Assembly (NCBI RefSeq): GCF_042665255.1 | Contig: NZ_JBHTCD010000024.1 | Length of the DNA stretch: 64,000 nucleotides | Direction: 5' to 3' (one strand) | DNA from: Insolitispirillum peregrinum | GTDB taxonomy: Bacteria; Pseudomonadota; Alphaproteobacteria; Rhodospirillales; Rhodospirillaceae | Shown: in pieces, positions 1 to 8,511 of the stretch | Numbering within the stretch: the first letter of the stretch is position 1 | Layout of the letters: the number at the start of each line of letters is the position of its first letter | Made by a program: the position numbers and the translations under genes | Notes under the pieces: generated by a model | What the model was told of the DNA's origin: nothing | What the model saw: the letters and a program-made list of their open reading frames with translations, nothing else | Databases searched by the model: none

Positions 1-278
1 CCAAAAGCGGGAACAAGGGCTGCATCGAAGCAGCATTTCAGCCCGCTGAACAGGCAAAAAATTCACACTAACCGGAGCACCTTCGACGCACCAAAGCCAT
101 CACCCCGAAACACGGGAAGAGCCAAAGGCAAAACCATGACAGTTCCCTGATACCTGATGGCACGGCACAGAATACCCCTACCACTTGAGCAGGGTTTCTG
201 TACTCTTGCACAGGGACGGCACGACCGTCCGGGCATGGATCCGTTTGCACTCACCATCACGAGAAGACGAGGAACACC
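1..278. other. intergenic region at window start, nothing recognised
   Basis: I see no convincing coding frame, RNA gene or terminator here. The open frames on the minus strand have no family resemblance. The stretch presumably carries the promoter of the DUF2934 gene that begins at 279, but no clear -35/-10 pair stands out. The sequence GAAGACGAGGAACACC just before that start supplies a GAGGA ribosome binding site. Confidence 0.4.
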
Positions 279-521
279 ATGAGCACCCTTCCCCATCATC
301 AGGTTTCCGAACGCGCCTATCACCTGTGGCAGGCCGAAGGCTGCCAGCCGGGCGATGACCTGCGCTACTGGCTGCGTGCCGAGGCCGAACTCCGCGCCGA
401 ACACTCCCCGGCCAAGGCTCCGGTCAAGACGGCCTCCCCGCGCAAGAAAGCCGCTGCCAAACCCAAAAGCCCGCCGCGGAAAAAGGGATCAGCAACGACA
501 TCCCCGGCGTCGCCAACCTGA
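279..521 (+). CDS. DUF2934 domain protein
   Basis: This 80-residue protein has the DUF2934 pattern in its first 40 residues: an Arg-Ala-Tyr then Leu-Trp, a Glu-Gly, a Trp-Leu and a closing Ala-Glu-Ala-Glu-Leu. The second half is a Lys/Pro/Ala/Ser-rich basic tail typical of this family in Proteobacteria. The function of DUF2934 is unknown. Such small genes are often found near glycogen and trehalose genes, which fits glgX 150 bp downstream on the same strand. GAGGA precedes the ATG at good spacing. The family call rests on recall of the motif. Confidence 0.8.
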   Translation: MSTLPHHQVSERAYHLWQAEGCQPGDDLRYWLRAEAELRAEHSPAKAPVKTASPRKKAAAKPKSPPRKKGSATTSPASPT

Positions 522-676
522 CGCGGGTGCATCATGCCACCTCCCGCAGCATGCCGTAACCGGCGTCCCTGTCCGCTGTATTTTTACAAAGCCTTACCGT
601 CTTTGGCAGAGTAAGGTACAAGTCTGTCGCCCCATGCTGCGGGCGTGTACGGTTTTCATTGGCAGGCTGCTGGTTC

Positions 677-2860
677 ATGGTCTATTCCCAACGCATCGCA
701 ACCCCGGGCAAACCCTATCCTCTGGGGGCCACCTGGACCGGGCGCGGCGTCAATTTCGCGCTGTTTTCCGAACACGCCGAAAAGGTCGACCTGTGCCTGT
801 TCGACGCCAACGGGCGCAAGGAAACCGACCGCATCCCGCTGCCGATCGTCAGTGATCATGTCTGGCATGGCTTTGTCCCCGACCTGCAACCGGGACACCT
901 GTACGGCTATCGCGTTTACGGTCCCTATGACCCGCCCGCCGGGCACCGCTTCAACCATAACAAGCTGCTGGTGGACCCTTATGCCAAGGCGGTCGTCGGG
1001 CAAGTGATCTGGCACCCGGCCTGTTACGGCTATCGCATCGGCCACCCGAAAGGCGACCTGTCCTTTGACCGCCGCGACAGCGCCCGCTACATCCCCAAGG
1101 GGATGGTGGTGAAAACCGAATACCCATGGGGGACCGACCGCCGCCCGGACCGGTCGCTGGAACACACCATCCTCTATGAATGCCACGTCAAGGGCATGAC
1201 CGCCCTGCATCCACAGGTCCCGCTGGAGCTGCGCGGCACCTTTGCCGGTCTGTCGTCGCCCGCCGTGATTGACCACCTGCGCCGACTGGGGATCACCTCG
1301 GTCGAGCTGCTGCCGGTGTTCAGCTTTCTGGACGAGACGCATCTGGCCGAAAAGGGCATGACCAACTACTGGGGCTATAACCCGCTGTCGTTTTTTGCCC
1401 CCGAGCCGCGCTATCTGACCCAGCCCGGCCCCGACGAGTTCAAGGCGATGGTCGCCCGCTTTCACGAAGCCGGGCTGGAAGTCATTCTTGACGTGGTATT
1501 CAACCACACCTGCGAAGGCAACCATTTCGGCCCGACCATCAGCCTGCGCGGCATCGACAACAAAAGCTATTACCACCTGCTGAACGAAGACCAGCGCTAT
1601 TACCATAACTATTCCGGCTGCGGGAATGCGCTGAACCTGTGGCACCCCCGGGTGATGCAGATGGCGATGGATGCCCTGCGCTACTGGGTGCAGGAAATGC
1701 ATGTCGATGGCTTCCGATTCGATCTGGCGCCGGTGATGGCCCGCAGCCCGCGCGGTTTCGAGCCGAATGCCATTTTCCTCGCTGCCATCCGGCAGGACCC
1801 GGTGCTGAACACCGTCAAGCTGATTGCCGAGCCGTGGGATATCGGCCCGTCCGGCTATCGCACCGGCGAGTTTCCGACCGGCTGGAGCGAATGGAACGAC
1901 GCCTTCCGCAACGGTGTCCGGTCGTTCTGGCGCGGCGATCCGGGGATGAACGGCGCGATGGCCACCCGCGTTTCCGGCTCGTCGGATATCTTCTGGCGGC
2001 GGTCACCACTGGCCTCGGTCAATTTCATTGCCGCCCATGACGGCTTTACCCTGCACGATCTGGTTTCCTACAATCACAAGCACAACGACGCCAATCTGGA
2101 AAACAATCAGGATGGCACCGACCATAACCTGTCATGGAATTGCGGGGCCGAAGGTCCGACCACCGACACGGCGGTGCGCACCCTGCGGCGACGGCAAAAG
2201 CGCAACCTGATGGCCACCCTGCTGCTCAGTCAGGGCGTGCCGATGATCCTCGGCGGCGACGAGCTGGGGCGGACGCAGGACGGCAACAACAATGCCTATT
2301 GTCAGGACACGCCGATTTCATGGCTGAACTGGGACGCCCCCGGCGACCCCGAAGACGCCGCCTTTCTCGATTACACCGCCCGCCTGATCCGCCTGCGCCA
2401 GATGCATCCGGCCCTGCACCGGCGGCGTTTCTTTCGCGGTGGCCCCAAGCCGCGCGGCTCGATGCCCACTGGCGACCTGCCGCGCGCCAGCGAAGGCTTT
2501 GCGCCGGTCAAGGATATCACCTGGCTGCATCCGCGCGGCAGCGAGATGACCGATGGCGACTGGAATGACGCCAATCTGCGCTGTTTTGGCTATCACATGG
2601 ACGGCGCCGAACCGGGCCGCGAAGACGACCGGATGATCATTCTGATGAATGCCCAGCCGGATGCGATGGCCTTCATCCTCCCCGGCCAGGCCTATGGGCG
2701 GGAATGGCGGGTGGCACTGGACACCGCCCACGACGCGCAGGCCGCCGTTGATGCCTCGTACCCCCGCCCCAACCAGTGGTTGTCGTCCGGCCACGCCTAT
2801 CCCCTGCAAGGCCGCAGTCTGGTGTTGCTGGTCGAACGCAGCGGCCTTGCCCGCTCGTAA
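677..2860 (+). CDS. glgX: glycogen debranching enzyme GlgX
   Basis: GH13 isoamylase-type enzyme that hydrolyses alpha-1,6 branches left on phosphorylase-trimmed glycogen in the cytoplasm. The N-terminal CBM48 beta-sandwich starts near PLGATWTGRGVNFALFSE. The GH13 signature regions are in order: DVVFNHTCEG, GFRFDLAP (nucleophile Asp), AEPWDIGP (acid/base Glu) and FIAAHDGFTLHDL (transition-state Asp). The length of 727 residues is normal for GlgX. The first ATG that keeps the conserved N-terminus is at 677; an upstream in-frame TTG adds six unconserved residues. The ribosome site is weak. malQ follows 131 bp later, so the pair forms a glycogen/maltodextrin degradation unit. Confidence 0.95.
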   Translation: MVYSQRIATPGKPYPLGATWTGRGVNFALFSEHAEKVDLCLFDANGRKETDRIPLPIVSDHVWHGFVPDLQPGHLYGYRVYGPYDPPAGHRFNHNKLLVDPYAKAVVGQVIWHPACYGYRIGHPKGDLSFDRRDSARYIPKGMVVKTEYPWGTDRRPDRSLEHTILYECHVKGMTALHPQVPLELRGTFAGLSSPAVIDHLRRLGITSVELLPVFSFLDETHLAEKGMTNYWGYNPLSFFAPEPRYLTQPGPDEFKAMVARFHEAGLEVILDVVFNHTCEGNHFGPTISLRGIDNKSYYHLLNEDQRYYHNYSGCGNALNLWHPRVMQMAMDALRYWVQEMHVDGFRFDLAPVMARSPRGFEPNAIFLAAIRQDPVLNTVKLIAEPWDIGPSGYRTGEFPTGWSEWNDAFRNGVRSFWRGDPGMNGAMATRVSGSSDIFWRRSPLASVNFIAAHDGFTLHDLVSYNHKHNDANLENNQDGTDHNLSWNCGAEGPTTDTAVRTLRRRQKRNLMATLLLSQGVPMILGGDELGRTQDGNNNAYCQDTPISWLNWDAPGDPEDAAFLDYTARLIRLRQMHPALHRRRFFRGGPKPRGSMPTGDLPRASEGFAPVKDITWLHPRGSEMTDGDWNDANLRCFGYHMDGAEPGREDDRMIILMNAQPDAMAFILPGQAYGREWRVALDTAHDAQAAVDASYPRPNQWLSSGHAYPLQGRSLVLLVERSGLARS

Positions 2861-2991
2861 ACAGCCCGCTGCCGACGCATGCACACTTTTTCATATATCA
2901 AAATCCCTGCAACAGCGCCTATTCTCGTTGGTAACAAAAAATCCTCTGCCACAGGCGCCTGGCCGGTTGGCAGATGTCGAGGAGACTTTCC

Positions 2992-5229
2992 GTGATTACC
3001 CCCACCCTGTCGGCCCCTGTCCTGTTGCGAGCCCCTGCCGATTGCGCTGGAGACAGCGTTACCCTTGGCAGTGCGCCGTCTTCTCCGGCCTATCAGTCGG
3101 CCATTGACCATCTGGCCGCTCTGGCAGGGGTTGAACCGTCCTATTACGACGTCAGCGGCCAGCATCACATCGCCTCGACCAGCGCCAAGGCGGCGGTGTT
3201 GCAGGCTCTGGGGGTGACGGTTGACACACTGGCCGATGTGCAGGCCGCCACCGCCGCCTGGCAGGCCCGACAGGCTGCCGAGGTGGTGGGGCCGGTGGTG
3301 GTGCTGCGCCGCCAGTCGGACAATCAGGGCTCATGGCTGTTGCCGCTGGCAAACGATGGCTTGACCGCTCCCCTGAGCTGGACCATCACCACCGAAGACG
3401 GCCAGACGCATCAGGGGCAGACGGCGGCCACCCGTGCGGGGTCGCTGGTTGGCCTGCCACTGGCAGTCGCCCTGCCCGATGGCTACCATGCCCTGTCGCT
3501 GTGCAGTGCCGATGGCGCGATCAGCGAAGACAGTCGCCTGATCGTCGCCCCGGCCCGCTGCTGGGTCCCGGACAGCGCCGATGGGACAACGCCGCGCCTG
3601 TGGGGCGTGGGGGCACAGCTTTATTCCCTGAGGTCGGAACGCAACTGGGGGATGGGCGATCTGGCCGACCTGCGCCACCTGTGCCAGATGACCGGAAACG
3701 CCGGTGGCGCAGTGGTCGGGCTGAATCCGATCCATGCCCTGTTCCTGCCCAAGCCGCAGGATGCCAGCCCCTATTCCCCCAATTCGCGCCTGTTCCTCAA
3801 TCCGCTGTACATCGCGCTGGATGCGGTGCCGGAATATGCCGATTGCCCGGCAGCACAGAAACGCCTGCAAGACCCGGCGATTGCCAAGGCCCTGAGCGTG
3901 GCCCAACAGGCCGATCATGTGGACTATCCGGCGGTGGCGACGGTCAAGCTGGCGGTCCTGCGCGACCTGTTCGCCCGCTTTGCCGCCCTGCCCGCCGACC
4001 ATGCCCGCCAGCAGGCCTTCCGCGCCTTTGTCCAGACCGGCGGCGAGCGCCTGCGGCTGTTCGCCATTTTCCAGACCCTGCAAGACCGCTTCGGCAGCGA
4101 TCCGTGGCCGTGCTGGCCGGAAGACTACCATTCCCCGCACAGCCCGCAGGTGGCAGCGGTGGCAGAGCAGCAGGCCGAAGCGGTGCAGTTCCAGCTGTGG
4201 CTGCAATTTGAAACCGACCGCCAGCTTGCCGATGCCGCCGAGGCCCTGCGGGTGGCCGGTGGTACGCTGGGCCTGTACCGTGATCTCGCGGTGGGGGCCT
4301 CGCCGGACGGGGCCGATGTGTGGATGGACCCGGCGGCCTATGTGCGCGGGGCCCGCTTTGGTGCGCCGCCCGATGCGCTCGGCCCGTTGGGGCAGGATTG
4401 GGGCTTGCCGCCCTTTAACCCGGTCGCCCTGCGGGCGATGGGCTATGGCCCGTTCATCGACATGGTGCGCGCCAACATGCGCCATGCTGGCGCCCTGCGC
4501 ATCGACCATGCGATGTCGTTGCTGCGGCTGTTCTGGATCCCGCCCGGACTGACCGCCCGCGACGGTCTGTATGTGTCCTATCCGTTCGATGATCTGCTGG
4601 GAGTGCTGGCGCTGGAAAGCCACCGCGCCCGCTGCATGATCATCGGCGAAGACCTCGGCACGGTCCCTGCTGGTTTCCGTGAGCGGATGGCGGAAGAAAA
4701 CCTGCTGTCCTATCGCCTGTCCTACTTTGAACGCTATGAGTCGGGCCTGTTCAAGCGCCCCGATACCTATCCGCCGCTGGCACTGGCCACGCCGACCTCG
4801 CACGATCTGGCGACCATTGTCGGCCACTGGCGTGGCTGGGACATTGCCCTGCGCCACGATCTGGGCCTGTGTGGCGACACCCCCGACCGCGCCGCTGACG
4901 AGGCCCGCCGTCAGGAGGACCGCCACCTGTTACAGTCGGCGCTGGTTGATCAGGGATTGATTCCGGCGGATTTCCCGCAGGAGCCAACCGGCAACCCGGC
5001 ACAGGAAGCAGAACTGATTGCCGCCTTCCATCGCTTCCTTGCCCGTTCTCCGGCACTGGTGATGCTGGCCAACCTCGATGACCTGTGCGGCGAAGTCACC
5101 CAGGTCAATGTGCCGGGTACGGTCAGCGAATACCCCAACTGGCGCCGCCGCCTGACCGTCAGCCTGAACGGTCTGGCCGACAGCGCCCTGTTCCGCCAGA
5201 CCGTCGCCGCCATCAGCGCCGAACGTTAG
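2992..5229 (+). CDS. malQ: 4-alpha-glucanotransferase (amylomaltase) MalQ
   Basis: GH77 disproportionating enzyme that transfers maltosyl/glucosyl units between maltodextrins, the usual partner of GlgX. The C-terminal two-thirds has SPYSPNSRLFLNPLYI, the nucleophile region LRIDHAMSLLRLFW, the acid/base region IIGEDLGTVP and the third carboxylate in TPTSHDLATIVGHW. An N-terminal extension of about 200 residues is typical of the long bacterial MalQ class. I chose GTG at 2992 because AGGAGA lies six bases upstream; an in-frame ATG at 2974 overlaps that site and would add six residues. The TAG stop is the first triplet of a 95-bp dispersed repeat. Confidence 0.93.
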   Translation: MITPTLSAPVLLRAPADCAGDSVTLGSAPSSPAYQSAIDHLAALAGVEPSYYDVSGQHHIASTSAKAAVLQALGVTVDTLADVQAATAAWQARQAAEVVGPVVVLRRQSDNQGSWLLPLANDGLTAPLSWTITTEDGQTHQGQTAATRAGSLVGLPLAVALPDGYHALSLCSADGAISEDSRLIVAPARCWVPDSADGTTPRLWGVGAQLYSLRSERNWGMGDLADLRHLCQMTGNAGGAVVGLNPIHALFLPKPQDASPYSPNSRLFLNPLYIALDAVPEYADCPAAQKRLQDPAIAKALSVAQQADHVDYPAVATVKLAVLRDLFARFAALPADHARQQAFRAFVQTGGERLRLFAIFQTLQDRFGSDPWPCWPEDYHSPHSPQVAAVAEQQAEAVQFQLWLQFETDRQLADAAEALRVAGGTLGLYRDLAVGASPDGADVWMDPAAYVRGARFGAPPDALGPLGQDWGLPPFNPVALRAMGYGPFIDMVRANMRHAGALRIDHAMSLLRLFWIPPGLTARDGLYVSYPFDDLLGVLALESHRARCMIIGEDLGTVPAGFRERMAEENLLSYRLSYFERYESGLFKRPDTYPPLALATPTSHDLATIVGHWRGWDIALRHDLGLCGDTPDRAADEARRQEDRHLLQSALVDQGLIPADFPQEPTGNPAQEAELIAAFHRFLARSPALVMLANLDDLCGEVTQVNVPGTVSEYPNWRRRLTVSLNGLADSALFRQTVAAISAER

Positions 5230-5321
5230 AGCGTTTTCACACCGAGCGAAAACGCTCTTCCCTTTATAGTGCCGCATTTTCCGAGCCGTTGACCGGAGAC
5301 GGTCAACTTGAAAATGCTCTA
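5227..5321 (+). repeat. dispersed palindromic repeat R1, copy 1
   Basis: 95 bp bounded by TAGAGCGTTTTC and its imperfect inverse GAAAATGCTCTA. Inside are two stem-loops: GAGCGTTTTC/GAAAACGCTC and TTGACCG-gaga-CGGTCAA. Near-identical copies occur at 34473-34566 (same orientation) and 55756-55850 (inverted). The element lies between convergent malQ and trpE(G), supplies the malQ stop codon and encodes the last residues and stop of trpE(G). It probably also serves as a bidirectional terminator. There is no coding capacity, so any mobility would have to be non-autonomous. Confidence 0.85.
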
Positions 5322-7531
5322 ACCAGCTCAGCACCGCTGTGGGCAGCCACCAGCTCCCACAGCGTGCGGATCATCTGCAAGCCGTGGTCTTCCTGTGCGG
5401 TCAGGATGCTTTCCGGGTGGAACTGCACTGCCCACAGCGGCCGGGTGCGGTGGGCAATGGCCATCACCGTGCCGTCATCACTGTGGGCAATGGCCGTCAG
5501 GACATCGGGCAGGTGGTCGGCGGCCAGCGAATGATACCGGCCCACCGCCAACGGCTGCGGCAGACCGGCGAACAGCGCCTCGCCACGATGATGGATCAGG
5601 CTGGCCTTGCCGTGCATCGGCACTGCCAACTGGCGCAGGCTGCCACCATAATATTCCACCATCCCCTGCAACCCGAGACAGACCCCGAACAGCGGCAGCC
5701 CCGCCTGCTCGGCCAGCGCCAGCGTTGCCGACAGCCCGAAATCCGACGGTTTGCCCGGTCCCGGTGACAGCACCACCAGATCATAGGCCTGCGGCCTGTC
5801 GCGCAACGCCTGCCGCGCCGGGTCCGGGCGCAGCGTCACCACTTCGGCCCCACTCTGGCGCAGGTAATCGGCCAGCGTCAGCACAAAGCTGTCTTCGTGA
5901 TCGACCAGCAACAACCGCCTCCCCCGCCCCGGCAACGATACCGGGCTGTGCGCTGTCGTTTCGTCGGTCGCGGACTGGTCAAGGATCGCCATCAGCGCCG
6001 AAGCCTTCAGCACACACTCGTCCTGCTCGGCCTGCGGGTCTGAATCATACAGCAGCGTTGCCCCCACCCGCACCTCGGCCACCCCTGCCGCCAGTCGCAC
6101 CGTGCGCAGGGTCAGGCCGGTTTCCAGACTGCCATCACAGCGCACCACCCCAAAGGCCCCGCCGTACCACCGGCGGGAACTGCGCTCCATCGCCTCCACC
6201 TGCCGCATGGCGTGCAGCTTGGGGGCTCCGGTGACCGTCACCGCCCATGTGTGGGTCAAAAAGGCATCCAGCGCATCCATGTCAGGCCGCAGCACCCCTT
6301 GCACATGGTCCACCGTGTGGATCAGCCGCGAATACAGTTCGATCATCCGTCGCCCGGTGACGCGCACGCTGCCCGGCTGGCACACCCGCGCCTTGTCGTT
6401 GCGATCCACGTCGGTACACATGGTCAGTTCGGCGTGATCCTTGGCCGAATTGAGCAGGGTCAGGCACTGGTCGGCATCGCCCAGCGCATCCGCCCCGCGC
6501 CGGATGGTGCCGGAAATCGGGCAGGTTTCCACCACCTGCTGCGGGCCATCCTGCCGGACACGAACAAACATTTCCGGCGATGCCGACACCAGATGTTCAC
6601 CTTCGCCCAGACTGATCAGGGCTTCGTAGGGGGCCGGATTGGCCCGGGTCAGCCGCTGATAGACCTCCGAAGGCCGCAGGCGGGTCGGGCGGCTGAAGGT
6701 CTGGCTCAGGACCAGCTCGAACAGGTCGCCACGGGCAAACAGTTCCTGCGCCCGCGCCACCTGTCCGGCATAGTCGCCTTGCCCATGGTCGGCGCGGATC
6801 ACCGAGCGGTCAGAGTCCGGCAGGGCAAAGAAGGCGCCACTACGCGGCAGGCCATCGGTCTGTCGCTCGTCCTGCCCGACACCAAAGGCAAACTCGTAAC
6901 AGACTTCTTCCGCCAGGCCGCTGGCCGGATCATGACGCAACAGGCGGTCGGGCAGATACAGCACCAGATCACGCTGATCATGGGGGCGGGGCAAGTGACG
7001 GGGGATGTCTTCGAGGGCAAAGGTCAGGTCATAGCCAAAGGCTCCGTACAGCCCAAGCAATGGATCGTACGGGCTGGCCAGCGCCGCCATCAGCCGCCGC
7101 AGGACGGTAAAGACCGACGGACGGCGGGTGCGGGTTTCTTCGCTGCCCAGATGGTCCTGCTGCGGGGCAATCAGGGCAATCTGCTGCGCGTCGGCCACCG
7201 CCTCGGGGAAGGCCGGACGCAGGGCGGACAGGATGATTTCGCCACGCTGATTCAGGGCCTTGATCTCGACCGCCCGCTGGCGGATCACCACCATCAGCGG
7301 CGGATTGATCATCGCCAGCCGTTGCCGGCGATAGCGGCCGGGGGCGTCAACGCCACACGAGAACAGCACCCCGCGCTGGTGATCAAGCTGCGGGATCAGG
7401 CGGTCGAGCCGCTCTGGCGGACAGGGGCGGATCGAGGCTTGCACGCGCAAGCCACAGGCCAGCTCAAAGCGGCGGTCCGGCTGGGCAAAGGGCAGAACCG
7501 GGGAAAGGTCACGGGGAGAACTGCGGGTCAT
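5303..7531 (-). CDS. trpE(G): fused anthranilate synthase TrpE(G)
   Basis: Converts chorismate and glutamine to anthranilate, the first step of tryptophan synthesis. Residues 1 to about 510 are the chorismate-binding TrpE component, with ETCPISGTIRRG and the DHAELTMCTDVDRNDKARVC region. After a short linker comes a class I glutamine amidotransferase with the nucleophile in GVCLGLQGMVEYYGG and the His-Glu of QFHPESIL. The 742-residue fusion is the form found in rhizobia and Azospirillum. The last five residues (RAFSS) and the TGA are contributed by repeat R1. Expression is probably attenuated through the leader peptide upstream. Confidence 0.95.
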   Translation of the reverse strand: MTRSSPRDLSPVLPFAQPDRRFELACGLRVQASIRPCPPERLDRLIPQLDHQRGVLFSCGVDAPGRYRRQRLAMINPPLMVVIRQRAVEIKALNQRGEIILSALRPAFPEAVADAQQIALIAPQQDHLGSEETRTRRPSVFTVLRRLMAALASPYDPLLGLYGAFGYDLTFALEDIPRHLPRPHDQRDLVLYLPDRLLRHDPASGLAEEVCYEFAFGVGQDERQTDGLPRSGAFFALPDSDRSVIRADHGQGDYAGQVARAQELFARGDLFELVLSQTFSRPTRLRPSEVYQRLTRANPAPYEALISLGEGEHLVSASPEMFVRVRQDGPQQVVETCPISGTIRRGADALGDADQCLTLLNSAKDHAELTMCTDVDRNDKARVCQPGSVRVTGRRMIELYSRLIHTVDHVQGVLRPDMDALDAFLTHTWAVTVTGAPKLHAMRQVEAMERSSRRWYGGAFGVVRCDGSLETGLTLRTVRLAAGVAEVRVGATLLYDSDPQAEQDECVLKASALMAILDQSATDETTAHSPVSLPGRGRRLLLVDHEDSFVLTLADYLRQSGAEVVTLRPDPARQALRDRPQAYDLVVLSPGPGKPSDFGLSATLALAEQAGLPLFGVCLGLQGMVEYYGGSLRQLAVPMHGKASLIHHRGEALFAGLPQPLAVGRYHSLAADHLPDVLTAIAHSDDGTVMAIAHRTRPLWAVQFHPESILTAQEDHGLQMIRTLWELVAAHSGAELVRAFSS

Positions 7532-7587
7532 CTGTCTTGTGCTCCGTTACCCGGACCCCAGAGCCGACCCACACATCAGATGCAAAC

Positions 7588-7694
7588 GCAAAAACGCACC
7601 GGGGGCCGACTGGCTCCGGGCGGTGTTTGCAAGTGTCTGTCACGAGGATGTCAAACGCCTTTGCCGCCCAGTCAGGAGCGGCGCCACCAAAGGC
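7588..7694 (-). promoter_or_regulatory. trp attenuator (pause, antiterminator and terminator stems)
   Basis: On the minus strand three mutually exclusive pairings can be drawn. Stem 1:2 pairs GCCTTTG (7688-7694, within the leader reading frame just before the Trp codons) with CAAAGGC (7657-7663). Stem 2:3 pairs GGGCGG plus GTTTG (7664-7669 and 7652-7656) with CAAAC plus CCGCCC (7625-7629 and 7618-7623). Stem 3:4 is a GC-rich hairpin across about 7595-7625 followed by five T (7590-7594). This is classical ribosome-mediated attenuation geometry. Tryptophan starvation would stall the ribosome and favour 2:3. Confidence 0.8.
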
Positions 7695-7728
7695 CTCGCA
7701 GGCCGATATACGTTTGCTGTGTTTTCAT
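7672..7728 (-). CDS. trpL: trp operon leader peptide TrpL
   Basis: An 18-residue frame, MKTQQTYIGLRGLWWRRS, ends in TGA about 140 bp upstream of trpE(G). Tandem Trp codons lie four and five codons before the end. They sit immediately after the 5' arm of a predicted 1:2 stem, so ribosome stalling there would release the antiterminator. Leader peptides with adjacent Trp codons precede trpE(G) in rhizobia and Azospirillum. I see no strong Shine-Dalgarno sequence before the ATG. The frame also reads as the tail of a longer upstream open frame, which I consider noise. Confidence 0.85.
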   Translation of the reverse strand: MKTQQTYIGLRGLWWRRS

Positions 7729-7771
7729 GGAAGCGAGCGTGCGCCGAAACGTTTGGTCTGTCCAGAGGTTT

Positions 7772-8011
7772 TTATTCCTCCTTTGCGGCCTTTTCCCGCC
7801 GCCGCCGCAACAGACGATCGACAAACGATTTCCCCCACGGCCAGCGACGGCCACAGCGCACATAGGTTTTGCGCACCCACAGGCTGTTTCTGAGCAGCAG
7901 CACAAGACCGCCCAGAGTGAACGGCGTCCCCAGAGGACCGGGGAGAGGAGCCAGGATTGCCCCGGTCAGCATCAAGGCTCCCCCCAAAGACAAGGCCAGC
8001 AGCCTGTTCAT
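7772..8011 (-). CDS. small PGPGW-like membrane protein
   Basis: 79 residues: a hydrophobic segment of about 20 residues, the loop LAPLPGPLGTPF, a second hydrophobic segment and a very basic tail with LLRRRRE. The Pro-Gly-Pro loop between two membrane segments resembles the PGPGW family of unknown function. The start is ATG at 8011, overlapping the stop of the preceding paralogue by one base (TGATG). It is about 40% similar by eye to that paralogue, including RRWPxxxK and DRLLRRR near the C-terminus, so the pair is a tandem duplication. Its stop is 43 bp upstream of trpL. Confidence 0.7.
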   Translation of the reverse strand: MNRLLALSLGGALMLTGAILAPLPGPLGTPFTLGGLVLLLRNSLWVRKTYVRCGRRWPWGKSFVDRLLRRRREKAAKEE

Positions 8012-8334
8012 CAAGCCTCCGCTGCGTCCGAGGGTTCAGCCTTTTTCCGCCGCCGCAACAGGCGGTCGGAAACCTTGAAGGTCTTCGGCCAGCGGCGGCT
8101 GCCCTTGACGTACAACCGGCGTGCCCGCGGCGAGGCCTTGAGGATCAGCATCGCCGACCCACCGGCCAGCGGCATTTCCAGCGGCACCGGCAGCGGAGCC
8201 GACAACACCGCCGCCAGTCCCAGAAAGATACCGGCAGACAACAGAACCACCCGGTGCAGACTGGACAACCGCCGGGTCCGGGCCGTGGTATCGACCGGAG
8301 GATCGAAGGGGAAGGACGCTGCGTTCAGGGACAT
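8011..8334 (-). CDS. small membrane protein, paralogue of its downstream neighbour
   Basis: 107 residues with a hydrophilic N-terminus of about 25 residues, two hydrophobic segments separated by SAPLPVPLEMP, and a basic tail ending KVSDRLLRRRKKAEP. The core aligns with the 79-residue protein encoded immediately downstream and translationally coupled to it (TGATG). The function is unknown; the fold class is probably that of PGPGW-type inner membrane proteins. The pair may be transcribed into the trp leader region because no terminator separates them. Confidence 0.65.
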   Translation of the reverse strand: MSLNAASFPFDPPVDTTARTRRLSSLHRVVLLSAGIFLGLAAVLSAPLPVPLEMPLAGGSAMLILKASPRARRLYVKGSRRWPKTFKVSDRLLRRRKKAEPSDAAEA

Positions 8335-8442
8335 GGTGGCATCTCCGGGATCAACTGTTTCTGTGCTGATCCCTTTGTGCCTGTGAGGTGTGGTGAAGAC
8401 AGGGAGAAATTATGGCAAAAGAAAGGTCATTTATGGGCAGGG

Positions 8443-8494
8443 TAAAACGCGTTGCCGCAATGGCTTCACCTGCCATTCAGGATGGCGGCAACGC
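8443..8494 (-). terminator. terminator of the chemoreceptor gene
   Basis: On the minus strand, GCGTTGCCGC (8485-8494) pairs perfectly with GCGGCAACGC (8449-8458), with further pairing inside the loop, and is followed by GTTTTA. It lies 17 bp past the stop of the chemoreceptor gene. Confidence 0.7.
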
Positions 8495-8511
8495 GCAGGA
8501 TCACAGGCGGT

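Noticed and set aside
7672..7905. A 77-codon frame reading into the trp leader
   Set aside because: Most of it is antisense-like low-complexity sequence overlapping the small membrane protein gene; only the last 18 codons from the internal ATG make sense as TrpL.
6212..8386. A 724-codon plus-strand open frame opposite trpE(G)
   Set aside because: It runs through the attenuator and two small genes, shows no family pattern and is antisense to an intact TrpE(G).
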